From the NCBI GenBank assembly GCA_051453625.1, contig JBOZIK010000001.1, positions 221,028,053 to 221,092,052 on the forward strand: a stretch of 64,000 bases of DNA. The letters run 5' to 3'. Each line of letters opens with the position of its first letter. Position 1 is the stretch's first letter. Under the pieces are notes generated by a model, which ran no database searches, was not told the origin of the DNA, and worked only from the letters and a program-made list of their open reading frames with translations. Below are positions 1 through 11,359 of this stretch, in pieces. Source of the DNA: Welwitschia mirabilis. Its lineage: Eukaryota; Gnetophyta; Gnetopsida; Welwitschiales. The translations under genes were made by a program, and so were the position numbers.

Positions 1-789
1 CATCGTTAATGACATCAAACAATTTTATGATTCATACTAATAGACATTACGAAAATGATATTTAGAGATCTTTAACCAATATTCTTCATGCCTCTGTTTG
101 TCCATTTTTACTTGCTCTTTTCCTAGTCTTTATAATTGATTATCTCAAAGTCATCCTTCATATTTACTCTATATTTATTCAAGACCTTTTCCACTCTTCA
201 AGTTAATTCATTATCTATTAGTACTTAGGCTTTTTTTATCACATGCTCTTCCTTNNNNNNNNNNCTTGATCGTCATTCTCACTTCTTTTGTCTTCCATTT
301 CACCACCTTCGATTTCTCATACAATAATTTCATTTTATTTCTACTTTAGCTAACCACACATTTTTCTTTTTCATTTCCATCATCACCTCCTTTACCATTT
401 TCCATCACCATCAAATTACACACTCACCATTTGTCCTATTCACACATTTAAATTTCCTCTAAATTGTGTCATTATTATTTGCTAGAGTTCCTTTTTATCA
501 TTTTGGATCTTTGCCTTTAAAGTAAAATGACTTGCATATGTGAAGACCTTTGTTAAGACAAGTGTTTAGTTATCTTTTATTTTTGACATGAAGTTTGCTC
601 ACTCACCCCATAACAAAAAGGTGGTAAACTATATAAAATAACTTTTTTAAACCCTAAAAAAGAAATGGTAAAATCTTGCTTTTAAGCTTGATGAAGAAAC
701 TTTCATGTAAAAGTCCTAAGCAACTTCCTAACTAAAGGGGCACTTTTTTCCTAAACATTTAACTCCCAAGCATTTGGTTTGAGTATCAG
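1..789. other. AT-rich sequence without a recognisable gene
   Basis: No frame here reads as a known protein. Pyrimidine-rich stretches around 290-450 are low-complexity. It may be the continuation of the copia remnant to its right, but no protease or integrase motif was found. Confidence 0.5.
255..264. other. Assembly gap (10 N)
   Basis: A run of N; the sequence on both sides is ordinary AT-rich DNA. Confidence 0.99.
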
Positions 790-1125
790 TAATCAAAACG
801 ATCTGCATCAGATGTATCTTTATCTTTTTTTGCATCATCTTTATCTTTATTTTCAAATGCTATTAAAACCATATGTGCCCTTTCCTTATCATCAAGTACA
901 TCTTTGGTCCTTGATCTGCAATTTATCTAAATATGTCCAATATTTTTACAATAATATCATGTCCTTTTGTCATTCTTAATGATGATGATTCACTATTTTG
1001 GTATTTTCCTTTAAAATTCCTTCTACCAACTAAAGCTCCAAAATTCAAATCCTTTTGCAGTTTTGGAACCTCTCCAAGAAAAGTTAAGATTATTCTTGCA
1101 TTTTTGTTTTTTTTAAAGTAAAAAT
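790..1125 (-). pseudogene. Ty1/copia gag remnant with zinc knuckle
   Basis: On the minus strand, positions 954 to 917 read YYCKNIGHI, a stop, then INC. This is the second half of a CX2CX4HX4C zinc knuckle in which the first Cys codon has become TGA. It is followed by a charged stretch rich in Lys and Asp (down to about 800), the usual gag C-terminal layout of plant copia elements. Basic residues precede the knuckle. The frame has stops and no long open stretch. Protease and integrase, expected further left on the minus strand, were not seen. Family assignment rests on the knuckle and its surroundings only. Confidence 0.6.
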
Positions 1126-1199
1126 CACACTTGTCATTGAAGATGACATGTTATTTAATAGTCTGCCTCATCTTTGACATTAAAAGGAAAATCATAAGC

Positions 1200-1640
1200 C
1201 AAGTGCCAATTATTTTTTTGATTGACATGGATAAGAGTGACAGTGACGGTTTTCAACTGGGGCTGCGCTGATCTTGCGGCATCCACCGGTGGTGCCGCTG
1301 CTTAGATGTCTGGTCGCGGCAGAGTGGAGATGAGGCATTGAAGACAAGGGGTGTCCATGAACGACACTGACGAGTGTGACGGACACGGTCATGGTGTCAA
1401 AGGGGCAAGATATAGTGGGTGATACAAGGAAGAGGATAAGGTGAGTGGGAGATGGTGTGCAGTGAAAGAAGCAAGGACTGATGCTTGCTCTATGACAGAG
1501 CTTCCAACGCTGGAATCCATTGAAAGTTCTCCCATCGTTGTGTCTCTTTATTTTTGGGTTAACATCTCAGCCCACTCAGGAGCTAACGTCCAAATTTATT
1601 CCATTGAGAGAAAACCAGATTCTATTTTCCATTAGCTTTG
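1200..1640. other. CpG-retaining, GC-richer island upstream of the sacsin-like exon
   Basis: Positions 1235-1330 hold many CpG dinucleotides in a window that is otherwise strongly CpG-poor. Short frames on both strands (for example 1441-1635 plus) match nothing I know. It could be a promoter or 5' region, a leftover exon or intron of the gene downstream, or a young insertion. Confidence 0.4.
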
Positions 1641-1937
1641 GAGTCTGACCTCTAGTTTCTCAAATGTCGAAGCTTAGATTCTGCCTACATCCAAAATTCC
1701 AAATAGCATTGCATTGAGCATCGAATAACGCCCTATTTTCTTTTATGTGATGACAAATTTAGGTGAATGAACATTACCATTGATGAGAAAGAGCTTCATC
1801 GCAGATTTTCTCTTCTTCATTCAAAGGACAGAAGAGCAACTCTATTCTCTCTAAAAAGTTTGTTCAAACGAAATTGTTTGCCGAGGATAGTGAGCTAGGA
1901 AATTTCCGATGTTGAGATGATCTCTTGACTATCTCCT
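1641..1937. other. Spacer upstream of the large exon
   Basis: The exon's frame is closed by TGA at 1926-1928. Short open stretches in the other frames contain stops. No residue pattern of the GHKL/HSP90-like ATPase domain, expected N-terminal to the exon, was recognised here. Confidence 0.5.
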
Positions 1938-4900
1938 TTGGAGGAGGACAAAATCAGTGCAGTGAAGGGGCAATTGGGTAGCATTCATCCTGAACTCATC
2001 TTATTTATGTCCAAAATTAAAAAGCTTTTATTCATGTCCAAAACGAAAAAGCTCAGGTTCAGGGAGCATCTCGGCATCAAGCAGCGAAAGCATAGTCTCT
2101 CACGAGAGATTCGTGTTCGAGGACACACTGAGCTGAGCAAGGACGACACCAGTCAGTCCTCAAGCATTCACCTTTCTGTAGAGGAGCCATCTCAGGGCGC
2201 TAAAGAGTCTGGATACTACATGTGGAAACAGAGGTTTCCGGTAAAGCCTGAAAACCGTGTCGATCAACGAAGCGACATTCAGGAGTGGGTTGTATCTCTC
2301 GCTTTTCAGATTGCAGAACGCCTTTCGAAGAAGAGTTCCATACACTCAACGGCCACCGCAGGCGTGTATGCGTTTCTTCCCACAGAAATGGTCACTGGTC
2401 TTCCATTTATCATCCAAGCAGATTTCATCCTGACTTCGTCCAGAGAAACCATTCTCTTCCACAATAAGTGGAACAAAGGTATCATTGAATGTCTTCCTCT
2501 TGCTTTTTGTTCTGCTTTTCTTTCCCTACTTAAATCCGACCAATCTGCCCTTCCCATTTCTAGAAACGGTATTTTTAAATATCTTCCCAGTGATATTCCA
2601 CGTTTTACCCAATTTAAGCCCGTCAGAGATACCATCCTCAAAACCTTGAAGAAAGAGAGGATAATATACTGTGAAACAGGGTATTACTGTACACCTATAG
2701 AAGCGCGCAGAATTCTCCCGGCTTTCAGAGATCTCGTAGAACAGGCTGTGGCAAATCCTTCCACTGTTTACCAGTCAACTGGGACCTGCGTTGTGCATCG
2801 TTGCCTCGAAGACGATTCGCAAAACATCAAAGCCCTTGAATGCCTTGAAGTGAGCTATGCATCTTATGATTGGTATTCTAACTGCCTCAGGAATTCCGAT
2901 CTGCTCTCAAGCTTCTCAGAGAAACAGTACATCCAATTCCTCTGTTTCCTTGAAGAAAATCATCCAATTTACGATCTTATGACTGATATTCCACTTGTAA
3001 AATTCATAAACGATAGGAACCAAGTGGATTGGGCAAGTTTCTCTGAGCTTTCAAAGGGTTCTACAAAAGTATATATGTCAATAAGTTCCGAAGCAAGATC
3101 ATGGCTTAGAAAATGGTGCGATGAGATTGGAGCCGCTTCATCTTGGAAACTCATGCCTCCTGCCACCCAAGCCACCATTCAGGGTCTTCCACGCAGGGAG
3201 CGAGCAACACTCAGAGAATGGTTGTCCGAAAAAGCCAACATCGCTGACTTGTCTGTTCATGCGTTCAGCCAACTGCTGGTGGATGAAGCAAAACATTGCG
3301 ACAATGGAAGGCGTATCATACGAATTTCTCAGTTTCTGCACTACTCGTCCTTAAGTAATCATCTGAGAGACTATGTTGCGAAAGGATTGTGTAATTCATT
3401 GCCACCAGTAGACAATTCTGGATACATAGACAGGGATGGCTCAAGGCTCAAAATCATGCCAAAAACGAGCAGCAGACTAAGCAAATTACTTGGAGAGGAC
3501 ATGCAATTTGAAGGAAATAATTTGGTCTACTTGTCCGAGCTCTACTTAGACACTCCATCGAGTGCATATGGTCTGAGGCATAGGCTTAATAAGAAGTTTT
3601 TGACGAATATACTTGGTGCAGCAGACATACCTGCTCTCACTCCCTTGGATGTTCCTCTTGTCGGTTTGCAAGAACTTTCAAAAGACAGAGCTTGTTTGCT
3701 TCTTGAGTGGATACAAAGGGCAGAAAGGCTTCCCATAAAGTTCAAGAAAAGTATTTCAGAGGCCAAGTGGATTAAGACATACAGAGGCTTTCAATCTCCA
3801 CGGACCTGCTTGCTATTTCATCGCCGTTGGAGGTCAGCTGGGTTTCAACCCACATTTCTCAACTTTATTGATCAATCCTTTTACGGAACAAAGCTTGCTT
3901 ACTTCAAGGACTCCCTCCAAACACTCGGTGTGGGTGTAAGGTTCGGTTCGGAATGCTGTGGCGCAGTGGCCGAGCAACTTCAAGATCATACTGATTTCAA
4001 TATCATTACAATGATTTACTCTTTTCTTTATCGCTTTCGTGCCATTGCTGAAAATTTGAAGGTCTGGATACCTAGACAGGACAGAGGAGGAGAGTGGGTT
4101 GACCCAGAAAGGTGTGTGTGTCATGACGAGGAAGGACTCTTCAGTTCCAGAATTGAAATTCTCGACAAAATTTACCAAGCAGAGCTTCTGCATTTCTTCT
4201 CTGAAAGTCTTGGTGTGTTGGAACATCCGAGGCTAAGAAACTATTGTCATCTCTGGAGAGATTGGTCCATCAAACATACCAAAGTGTCTGCATCAGACTG
4301 CACTTGTATATGGAAAAGAATAGTGAAGCACTGGGAAAGGCAACCTGGCGAAATCAAGGAGTGGCTTAAAGCCGATAATGAAATTTTTAAATTGCCAGTT
4401 TCCACAGGCACAGATGGTGATATAGAGCTCAAATCTGCTTCTCTGGTTTTCGTTCCGGATAACCTGCTATTAAGAGAGCTCTTTATGTCGTGTAAAGAAA
4501 GCGACAAAGTAAGATTTGCGTGGCATCCAAACCCTAGTGATATCGCAGTGGATGAATTGTTCCCTGTTTACTTAGCGCTTGGGGCTACAAACATATCAGA
4601 GGCAGTCAGAAGGACAGAAATACCTCTTGAGGAGGATCCAACAACACTGAAGCAAGTTGACAGTGGAAATAATGAAGTCCTTGCAAAGGGTATGTATACA
4701 ATCATCATGGCTGTTCTTGCAGCCGCCAAAACCCCAACTGAACAGAGACGAACAATTATAAAAGATCTTCTTAATCACTCTGTTTTCGAATCCACACGAG
4801 AACTCACTGTCGAGTACCAAATTGCCGTGCCGAGAGAAAACGGCCTGTTTGAGGAGGAGCATGTGAAAGTGCAGAAAACGAGCTACGTGAGATTGCACAA

Positions 4901-5240
4901 AGACAAGAGAAGTTTTTTGATTTACAGACCGACTGGAGACGAGCAAAACAGACCGTTGGCCAGATTTTGCCTTGCATATGAGCTTGCAGAAGCTATTTCG
5001 TCTGCGTATTCGCCAGGTGTTGTGCCGAATCTGAGAGAACTTATAGAGCTGGGAAGTGTTTTAGGCTTCGAAGAAAATGCCGTAAATACGATTCTTCTCT
5101 CACGAAATCTGCAAGTATCTGCCGAAGATGAGGAGTTCCTGAAAGACCCATATCGAAAAAGGTCGCTGGATGATGAAACAAGAAGAAAAAGAAAAAAGAG
5201 AAGAAACCCAGACGAGTTCTTTCTGAAGAGACCTTTCTAA
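1938..5240 (+). CDS. Sacsin-like / NO VEIN-like protein, C-terminal exon (ATPase domain absent)
   Basis: Uninterrupted frame of about 1,100 codons. The first codon of the open frame, TTG, is not a real start; the first ATG is at 2007. Residues 8-29 (AVKGQLGSIHPE...) and 90-190 (SGYYMWKQRF, then GVYAFLPTEMVTGLPF and FIIQADFILTSSRETI) match the conserved core of plant proteins annotated as histidine kinase-/HSP90-like ATPases related to NO VEIN. The C-terminus also matches, with SAEDEEFL near 1060-1070. The tail adds a basic, nuclear-signal-like RRKRKKRR at 1082-1089. Family members carry a GHKL ATPase domain N-terminal to this part (full length, from memory, well over 1,700 residues); it is not in this window. 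So this is either the last exon of a gene whose earlier exons lie further left or behind a long intron, or a truncated copy. Base composition is far less AT-rich than its surroundings and no stop occurs, which argues for recent or current selection. The molecular function is unknown to me beyond a proposed chaperone or nuclear role. Confidence 0.85.
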   Translation: MEEDKISAVKGQLGSIHPELILFMSKIKKLLFMSKTKKLRFREHLGIKQRKHSLSREIRVRGHTELSKDDTSQSSSIHLSVEEPSQGAKESGYYMWKQRFPVKPENRVDQRSDIQEWVVSLAFQIAERLSKKSSIHSTATAGVYAFLPTEMVTGLPFIIQADFILTSSRETILFHNKWNKGIIECLPLAFCSAFLSLLKSDQSALPISRNGIFKYLPSDIPRFTQFKPVRDTILKTLKKERIIYCETGYYCTPIEARRILPAFRDLVEQAVANPSTVYQSTGTCVVHRCLEDDSQNIKALECLEVSYASYDWYSNCLRNSDLLSSFSEKQYIQFLCFLEENHPIYDLMTDIPLVKFINDRNQVDWASFSELSKGSTKVYMSISSEARSWLRKWCDEIGAASSWKLMPPATQATIQGLPRRERATLREWLSEKANIADLSVHAFSQLLVDEAKHCDNGRRIIRISQFLHYSSLSNHLRDYVAKGLCNSLPPVDNSGYIDRDGSRLKIMPKTSSRLSKLLGEDMQFEGNNLVYLSELYLDTPSSAYGLRHRLNKKFLTNILGAADIPALTPLDVPLVGLQELSKDRACLLLEWIQRAERLPIKFKKSISEAKWIKTYRGFQSPRTCLLFHRRWRSAGFQPTFLNFIDQSFYGTKLAYFKDSLQTLGVGVRFGSECCGAVAEQLQDHTDFNIITMIYSFLYRFRAIAENLKVWIPRQDRGGEWVDPERCVCHDEEGLFSSRIEILDKIYQAELLHFFSESLGVLEHPRLRNYCHLWRDWSIKHTKVSASDCTCIWKRIVKHWERQPGEIKEWLKADNEIFKLPVSTGTDGDIELKSASLVFVPDNLLLRELFMSCKESDKVRFAWHPNPSDIAVDELFPVYLALGATNISEAVRRTEIPLEEDPTTLKQVDSGNNEVLAKGMYTIIMAVLAAAKTPTEQRRTIIKDLLNHSVFESTRELTVEYQIAVPRENGLFEEEHVKVQKTSYVRLHKDKRSFLIYRPTGDEQNRPLARFCLAYELAEAISSAYSPGVVPNLRELIELGSVLGFEENAVNTILLSRNLQVSAEDEEFLKDPYRKRSLDDETRRKRKKRRNPDEFFLKRPF
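1961..1962 (+). other. Candidate 3' splice site of the large exon
   Basis: A pyrimidine-rich run (1929-1939) is followed by several AGs. The TGCAG ending at 1962 fits the acceptor consensus best and would start the exon within the Val codon of SAVKGQL. The AG at 1942-1943 is an alternative. Similarity to the family starts upstream of the first in-frame ATG, which favours a splice junction over an internal start. Confidence 0.35.
2004..2057 (+). repeat. In-frame 27-bp tandem duplication in the exon
   Basis: Two 27-bp units encode FMSKIKKLL and FMSKTKKLR. They differ at a few bases, mostly in the last codons. The family, as I recall it, has a single copy of this LSKIKRL-type segment. Confidence 0.8.
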
Positions 5241-6284
5241 TCTGCTTCAGACTTAACAGCATGGCAACCTATGTCCGTTCCTCACATAAAACTTTTCAGA
5301 ACCGTTGACTTCAATGCTTGTGTATTTGACTTTTCTTCTTCGCTGCTTGTTTATTTTAATGTGGGAAACTTTATTAGAAGGAACTTTACTCAGCCACATA
5401 ACTTGGATCTCATCTAAAGAGGAAATTAGAATTCAAGTTACATTCTTAAATGTTAATTCCTTTTAATTTCGGGTATACTGTAAAGTTTAATATGCAGAAT
5501 TTATTGATTTCTAAAAGATTTTTAATTGTATAAAGTATTTGACTTCTAATTAATTATTAGCAAGTTAATCCTTTCGATTTAAGTAGGACAATGCTTTTTT
5601 CCTTCTTCACAAGCTCTTCTAGTGAATTTTACACTTAATCTGAATATTTTCACTTCTTCCATGATCAGAGATCTTTTCCATTCAAAATGCTTGATAAGTG
5701 TTATGACAAAACTCTTTTAAGTGTTTCCTCCTTTTTATGCTTTTGCAAACTATGATATATAACGTATGATATCCTCTTAAAGTTGCTGCAATTATGCCTC
5801 TTTTTAAAGAGATCTAAACTTACGCTATTAAGAATGAAAAGCAAGGGGTTGACAAAGCCTAGAGGAGGACTTGTTTCTAATTGAATATTTGTGAGGATGG
5901 ATAAAACCTGCTCCTTTGTAGCCTAAAACATGAGGTAGGCAGACTTACCATAGCATTCTTCACATGTTCATTTTGGGTGACCTCTCATTATTATTTAACT
6001 AGTTTCTATATCATCTAGATCTATTGTCTAATAATTGTTTGTATAATCAACTAATTTCAAATGTTTGCTCTTCTCATACAATACCTCAGTTTAATATACA
6101 TACCTAAACATTTTTTTTAAAAAACAAAGTTGAAAATGTGATATCTTAGGATTCTTAAGGACTTGCTCATAAGACTTAAAACATATTAAATATATGTCCT
6201 TATATTTGTTATATTCATTAAGATTTTAGTTATGCTACTATTCATGGTAGAATCAACCCTATTGCTATCACATATTTATATTAT
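5241..6284. other. 3' flank and AT-rich spacer
   Basis: This follows the TAA stop of the sacsin-like exon. No canonical AATAAA with a clear downstream element was found in the first 300 bp. No coding signal was seen. Confidence 0.5.
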
Positions 6285-6600
6285 TTTATGTCTGATTAAA
6301 TAAGTGTGGAAACTACACTATAATTTTCCATGTTAAGTTTCTTCAAAACATCATTAATGCAATCATATTATAAAACAAATATATCACTCTTTTTGCTAAT
6401 TACTTTACCACTAAGAAATGTATTTCATTAAGCAAAGATTAGAGATATCAAAATCGTGCTTCTATCACTTCTAAAATTTTAAGCATATTTTCATTATCAC
6501 TTCATGTAAATTAAATCATCAATGTAGATATAAGCAAGTATAATTCTTTAGTATTTTATTTCACAAAAAGGTATGCATAAAAGGGAATTTTACAAATCTA
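6285..6600 (-). pseudogene. Ty1/copia reverse transcriptase remnant
   Basis: On the minus strand the frame around 6535-6500 reads AYIYIDDLIYMK, which carries the copia YVDD-type catalytic box with both Asp residues retained. After a frame change it continues as KKSDIFVL, then YDCINDVLKKLNMENYSVVS, the typical copia RT segment (ISQ.KY..D.LKRF.M...K.V.TP). There are several stops and at least one frameshift. Integrase and N-terminal RT, expected to the right, were not recognised. It belongs to a different insertion from the gag remnant at 0.8-1.1 kb, because the gag-to-RT order on the minus strand would be reversed. Confidence 0.75.
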
Positions 6601-9384
6601 TCACTTTGTACATAAAACTCGATGTTCAAATGTTAAAATTTTAGTATCCATTCAAAGTGTACAAGGATTATTTTCAAACCTAAGAACTTTATGCTTCTAG
6701 TGAATAGGTTCAAATCCTAGTAGTGAGCAAAAGCATGTTTTCTAATCTCCCTTTTCATTAAAAAGAAGAAAGTTTAACATCCATTTAAATTTTTTTCTAG
6801 TTCTATTTGTTAAAAGGATTAGCAACTTTCCTTTTTTGTTTATTGTAGTAGCAAATTTTATAATTATTAATTTTAAATTTAATACATTTTTACTTAGTGA
6901 AGATATACTTTTTTGTGTTGTTACATATCTTCTTTTTTAATGGATTTATATATGTACATAAGACACATGTCTAAATAATCCAATGTATTCTTAAGAGTAA
7001 CACCCTAAAGATTCTTTATAGAACACTTACCCAAATAGATACTCGACATTAAATAAATTTAGAACAAGATACATTAGGTAATTCATTATCTTTTAACATA
7101 CTTTGAACCATATCAAGTAATGTATTATTTATTATATGATGTATATCGTTTTGTTATAACTTTCTTTTGATAGTTAATTATCTTCTATGTCATTATTTTT
7201 TACCAACAAAAAAAAAATTCAAGAATTTTTATTTTCAATTTGAACGTATTTAACCATTTTTTATCATTTTAGATTTTTTATTTATGAATTTTTTAATTTA
7301 ATTATAATTCTTATGATGATGGAGATTTCATTATTTAAAATAATTTTATGAAATTTAAACTGAGCAACAAATCCATTTCTATTGCAAAACTTAAAAAGAT
7401 CAACATACTTGATATAATTTAACTAAACTTATTTTATATTTAACAAATTTCAAATCCAACAAACATAATTTTTTTAATCTCTATAAACTTTACTTTCTTA
7501 GCTAAACTTAGGTGCTTACTTAGAAGTAGTAATATTGTTTAATTAGACGTACACCATAGTATTCCCATTATCAAATAGATCTCTATATTAATTAAGCTTT
7601 TTTAAAGCATTATCAAGTTATTATGATGATTTAGCATGATTGCTAATGCTCATTTTTAAAAGTTTTAATTGCGATGTCTTGATGATACTAGAAAATACTT
7701 GTTAAATATTATTAAACTTTAAAAATTTGTTATTTATGACAAATAATAGTATATGTAATATATTCATAATTAATAAATCTCAATGATAATGATTACAATA
7801 ATTTGTGCTATATATTTGTTAAATAATTTTTTTAGTATTAAATTTAAATTTTCTATAGGTTTTTGTATTTTGCTCTTATATGCAAGAGTAATTTATTTTG
7901 TTTTAAGGATTACAATGTAAGGGATATATAAGAATCATTTTTGTATTGAATTGGAATATTTTCAACAAGATTTCAATTATATATATATATATAGCTTTAA
8001 CAATGGATACAGAGATTAATCATAGTTGATTAAAGAAACTGATGAATTCAAAAAGCTTTTTCATGAATAATTGTATAACGCTTACATGTAATCACTTTTA
8101 TCTTGAGGTGATCATGATGATCTTATCATATTCTATTACTTTTTCAATGGTTTTTAGTCTTATAATATTGAGAGCATGCGATTTTCTTATATTTATCTAT
8201 ATCAAATTCTATGATGATGATCTTTATGTCTATTTCAAAATTAAAATTATTCAACTACAACTTTTCAATCTTTATATGATATTACAACGTTAGTAGTCTT
8301 ATTTTAGTCACTTCTTTGGAATTTCTAATAAATGTCATGAAATGTTAAAAAAATATTTTTAATTCTTTTTAAAACATTCTATATCATTTCGTACATAGAA
8401 GAAACCTATAATTATAATAAAGTTAAATTCAATTAATATAAAGCAAAATATCATTATTCCACAAGAGGTGCCTAAATTATTACCAAAGATTAAGAGGTCA
8501 ATTATAAAGTTATAATTAATAAGCAAAATATATAGAGATTATATGAAATCAATATGATAACAAGAAAGAAGGTTCCATTCAATGATAATATAGAACACTT
8601 AAATGTTGCATCAATAAACGATTAGCATGTTGTAAAAAAGTATAATTCCTATATGTTTAATTAAGAAAATGTCATAATCTCATTTGAATTATTAATATTA
8701 AACAACATATAGGATAAAGACTACTTATTAAATATCAAATGGCCCTTGTCTTATTTGTGAAGCAAAAACCTATTGAGTAAGTAAACCAAATGTTAATGTA
8801 AGCTACCTAGTGACTAAGTGGAAAGAAGGGATTTTTAGGCATTAGAGAAGAAGTGAACAAGGATGGGTTTTTATTCTTTTAATACACTAGATTGAACTTT
8901 GAAATTGTAACACCCTAGACAAAATGATATATCCCACTTTAATACATTTTTTAGGTAGATAAATGGGTATGTCACATCAAAATAATATGTTAAAACCCCA
9001 ACTCTACAAGAGCTAACTCCATTTTTTCTTACATATGTAATGGCAACTTTCTAGTTCTATAGGAAACCTTCTAGTTCTAGTTCTAGTTTATGGTGAATGC
9101 TAAAGGTTTTGTATTCCATTGATTACTAGTAGTAAGTAGGAAAAGGGTACACTACACTAGCACATTAGAAATGAAAGTATAAAATCATATAAGTAAACAT
9201 CACTAATAGAATAAAAATAAAAGATAGATAATAGAAGATCAATGTCTTATTAAAGATGAATGTGACCAATGCTAAAATAGTGCTCTAAGGATATAAGATT
9301 ATATCATTTAAGTTTTCATCCATCAAAGGAATATCCCTTTATCCTAAGATTTGCAATGTAGTTACTTTATTTATGCATGCGTGA
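6601..9384. other. AT-rich spacer without recognisable genes
   Basis: Only short AT-biased frames (such as 8042-8293) with no family resemblance. A TGTAACACCC at about 8907 resembles the start of many plant gypsy LTRs but has no matching partner that I could find. Confidence 0.5.
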
Positions 9385-9925
9385 AATCCAAAATATTGAG
9401 AGATGGCCATGTATACCTTTGAGTGTTAATAAATGATGTAACTTTTAATTTGTATAAAATGATGTTTATTTTGGAATGCAATTTTATTGTATGACTAAAA
9501 AAATACTTATTAATTAAGTGAAAGTTATAATCATCATTCAAGAGTGACCCTTATGAAAGAGGTTTGAATCCTCTTATGTCCTTTACATTAAAAGGGCTTA
9601 TTGAGTTACGACATAAGGCATGCATAGGATTTATACATTGTAGGTTGTATCCTTAATAAACTAGTATAATCAGTTGTTGATTCCATAAACTAGACTTTAA
9701 AGATAAATTAAATTGGCTATTATGTCTAGCTAGAGCCTCTCCTTTGACAAGGTCTAGGATTGGAGAGAGAAATAATGTTTCTAATATAGATAAGTCATTC
9801 ATTATTTTCTAGTGTATCCATTGTTCTAATTCTTATTATTCATTTAATTTTTCATGTGTATATCTTTAATTTCATAATTTTTTAAATACTTTGTAATCCA
9901 ACCTATGATTTACGAATTGTAGAAA
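9385..9925 (+). repeat. Dispersed direct repeat, left copy
   Basis: This aligns along about 540 bp with 18575-19135 in the same orientation (shared phrases include GCCATGTATA, AATAAAATGATGT, CATTCATTATTTTCTA). Both lie outside the plus-strand gypsy element at 13.3-16.3 kb, so they may be parts of its LTRs; ends and a primer site were not defined. Confidence 0.55.
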
Positions 9926-11359
9926 CCATCATATCCTTGATATGAATGGGAGTAAGAGCTAGCTAGTGGGCACTCAACTAGATTAGGAAAGACCTACTTC
10001 TTAGCATAATTTAGAAAATAATTCACGGTGATGACCTTACTATAATAATGATTTAATAAGAACATAATTCATTGGATGGAGGTTTGTAGGTTCTTCTTGA
10101 AGATACAACATTTGTAGTAGAAAGGCAAAAGATCTTTCTTAGTCACTAATGGCCTCTTCAAGGCTTTATTGAAAATGTGCTTAAGATTTCTAATATGCAA
10201 ATAATTTTGAAATACCTCTAGTAGGTCCATATATAGTTGAGTAATCTTATTTTGAAGGATCTAATTATTCAATTAGAAGGAACTCAAGCATGCAAAAAAA
10301 AGAGGAAAAAGAAAATATCCTTCAACATAGATGCTTTACTTCTTATTCTAATTATATCATCTTATGTCTCCCTGTGCTATGAAGGGATTCAAGTAAATTA
10401 TTGAAAATTTAAAAATTCTAGTGAATGGAATCCCAAGAGTTAGCCATTGGATAGAATGTAAAGAAATTTCATAACCTAACAACATACATGTATTTTTGAA
10501 AATTGCAATTGTAATGATCTTAATACTAGAAGGTTTCATTTCAACATGATCATTGTATGTCTTAGATAAGGATTGTGAGTTATAATCGCTTAACCTATTT
10601 AATTTGAGGAAAAAAATCCTTATTCTTTAGGAATAAGTTTAGACAATAGGGTTAGAGTTCTCTTATCTATCTTAAAGTTAAATGTAGTAGCAGAAGAAGA
10701 GAAAGGAATAGTTATGAATGGTACACTATGTAAGAGAGAATGGGATATAAAAAATAGAACTAAAGAAAAAAATCTTTTATAGAGTTATAAACCTTCTTGA
10801 GGTCCATGGAAGGCATTAAAAATAAGTTATTAGGCTACAAAAAGTTATCAAAGTCAATTATCCCACTAGAGCAATTACGCTTTAATTCAAAAATATTGGA
10901 ATTTATAGTCCTGATAGAGAAGCAAAATTAATAGATCACTTACTTCAGTATGAGAACAAATACTTAATTATTCATCCACACTCAACTTTCCTTTCTCTTA
11001 GGGAGGAGTTAGAGAAGTTATCCTCTAGATGTCTTGTGGTAAAGAAGAAGACTAATGTAGAAAGAGTTTAATGAAAGTAAAATAATTAAGAAATAAATAA
11101 GAATGGATGCTCTCTTACTATGACCTTTCACTTATTATGGCACTATCTAAGAGTTTCCTCCATTTATCTTCAACTTCTTCAACTATGAATTCAAGAAGTT
11201 ACAGTGTATGCATTTCTTTTAATCTTTGAGAAGTTGACCTTGAAATCCTGATAAAAGATTCCTCTTACTAATTAATCTATAAGAATCAATAAGGAAAAGT
11301 GTATTAAGGTTAATATGATTTCTTACTTATTAAGGTTAATTGTACAGGATGTTATGCTT
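9926..11359. other. AT-rich spacer
   Basis: No coding signal on either strand. Possibly the 5' interior of the plus-strand gypsy element. Confidence 0.4.

Noticed and set aside
1441-1635. Upstream ATPase exon of the sacsin-like gene
   Set aside because: The 64-codon frame lacks any GHKL motif and is not in a position or frame that joins convincingly to 1938.
2160-5262. Shorter frames on the other strand and frames of the sacsin-like exon
   Set aside because: Shadows of the real frame; none shows a family motif.
6650-6740. tRNA gene or tRNA-derived SINE suggested by GGTTCAAATCC at 6709
   Set aside because: The B-box consensus is perfect, but no matching A box, anticodon arm or acceptor stem could be folded around it.
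8042-8293. 83-codon frame as a gene
   Set aside because: AT-driven composition, hydrophobic by chance, no family resemblance and no supporting context.
8907-9384. LTR start at TGTAACACCC
   Set aside because: No second copy of the sequence following it was found in the window.
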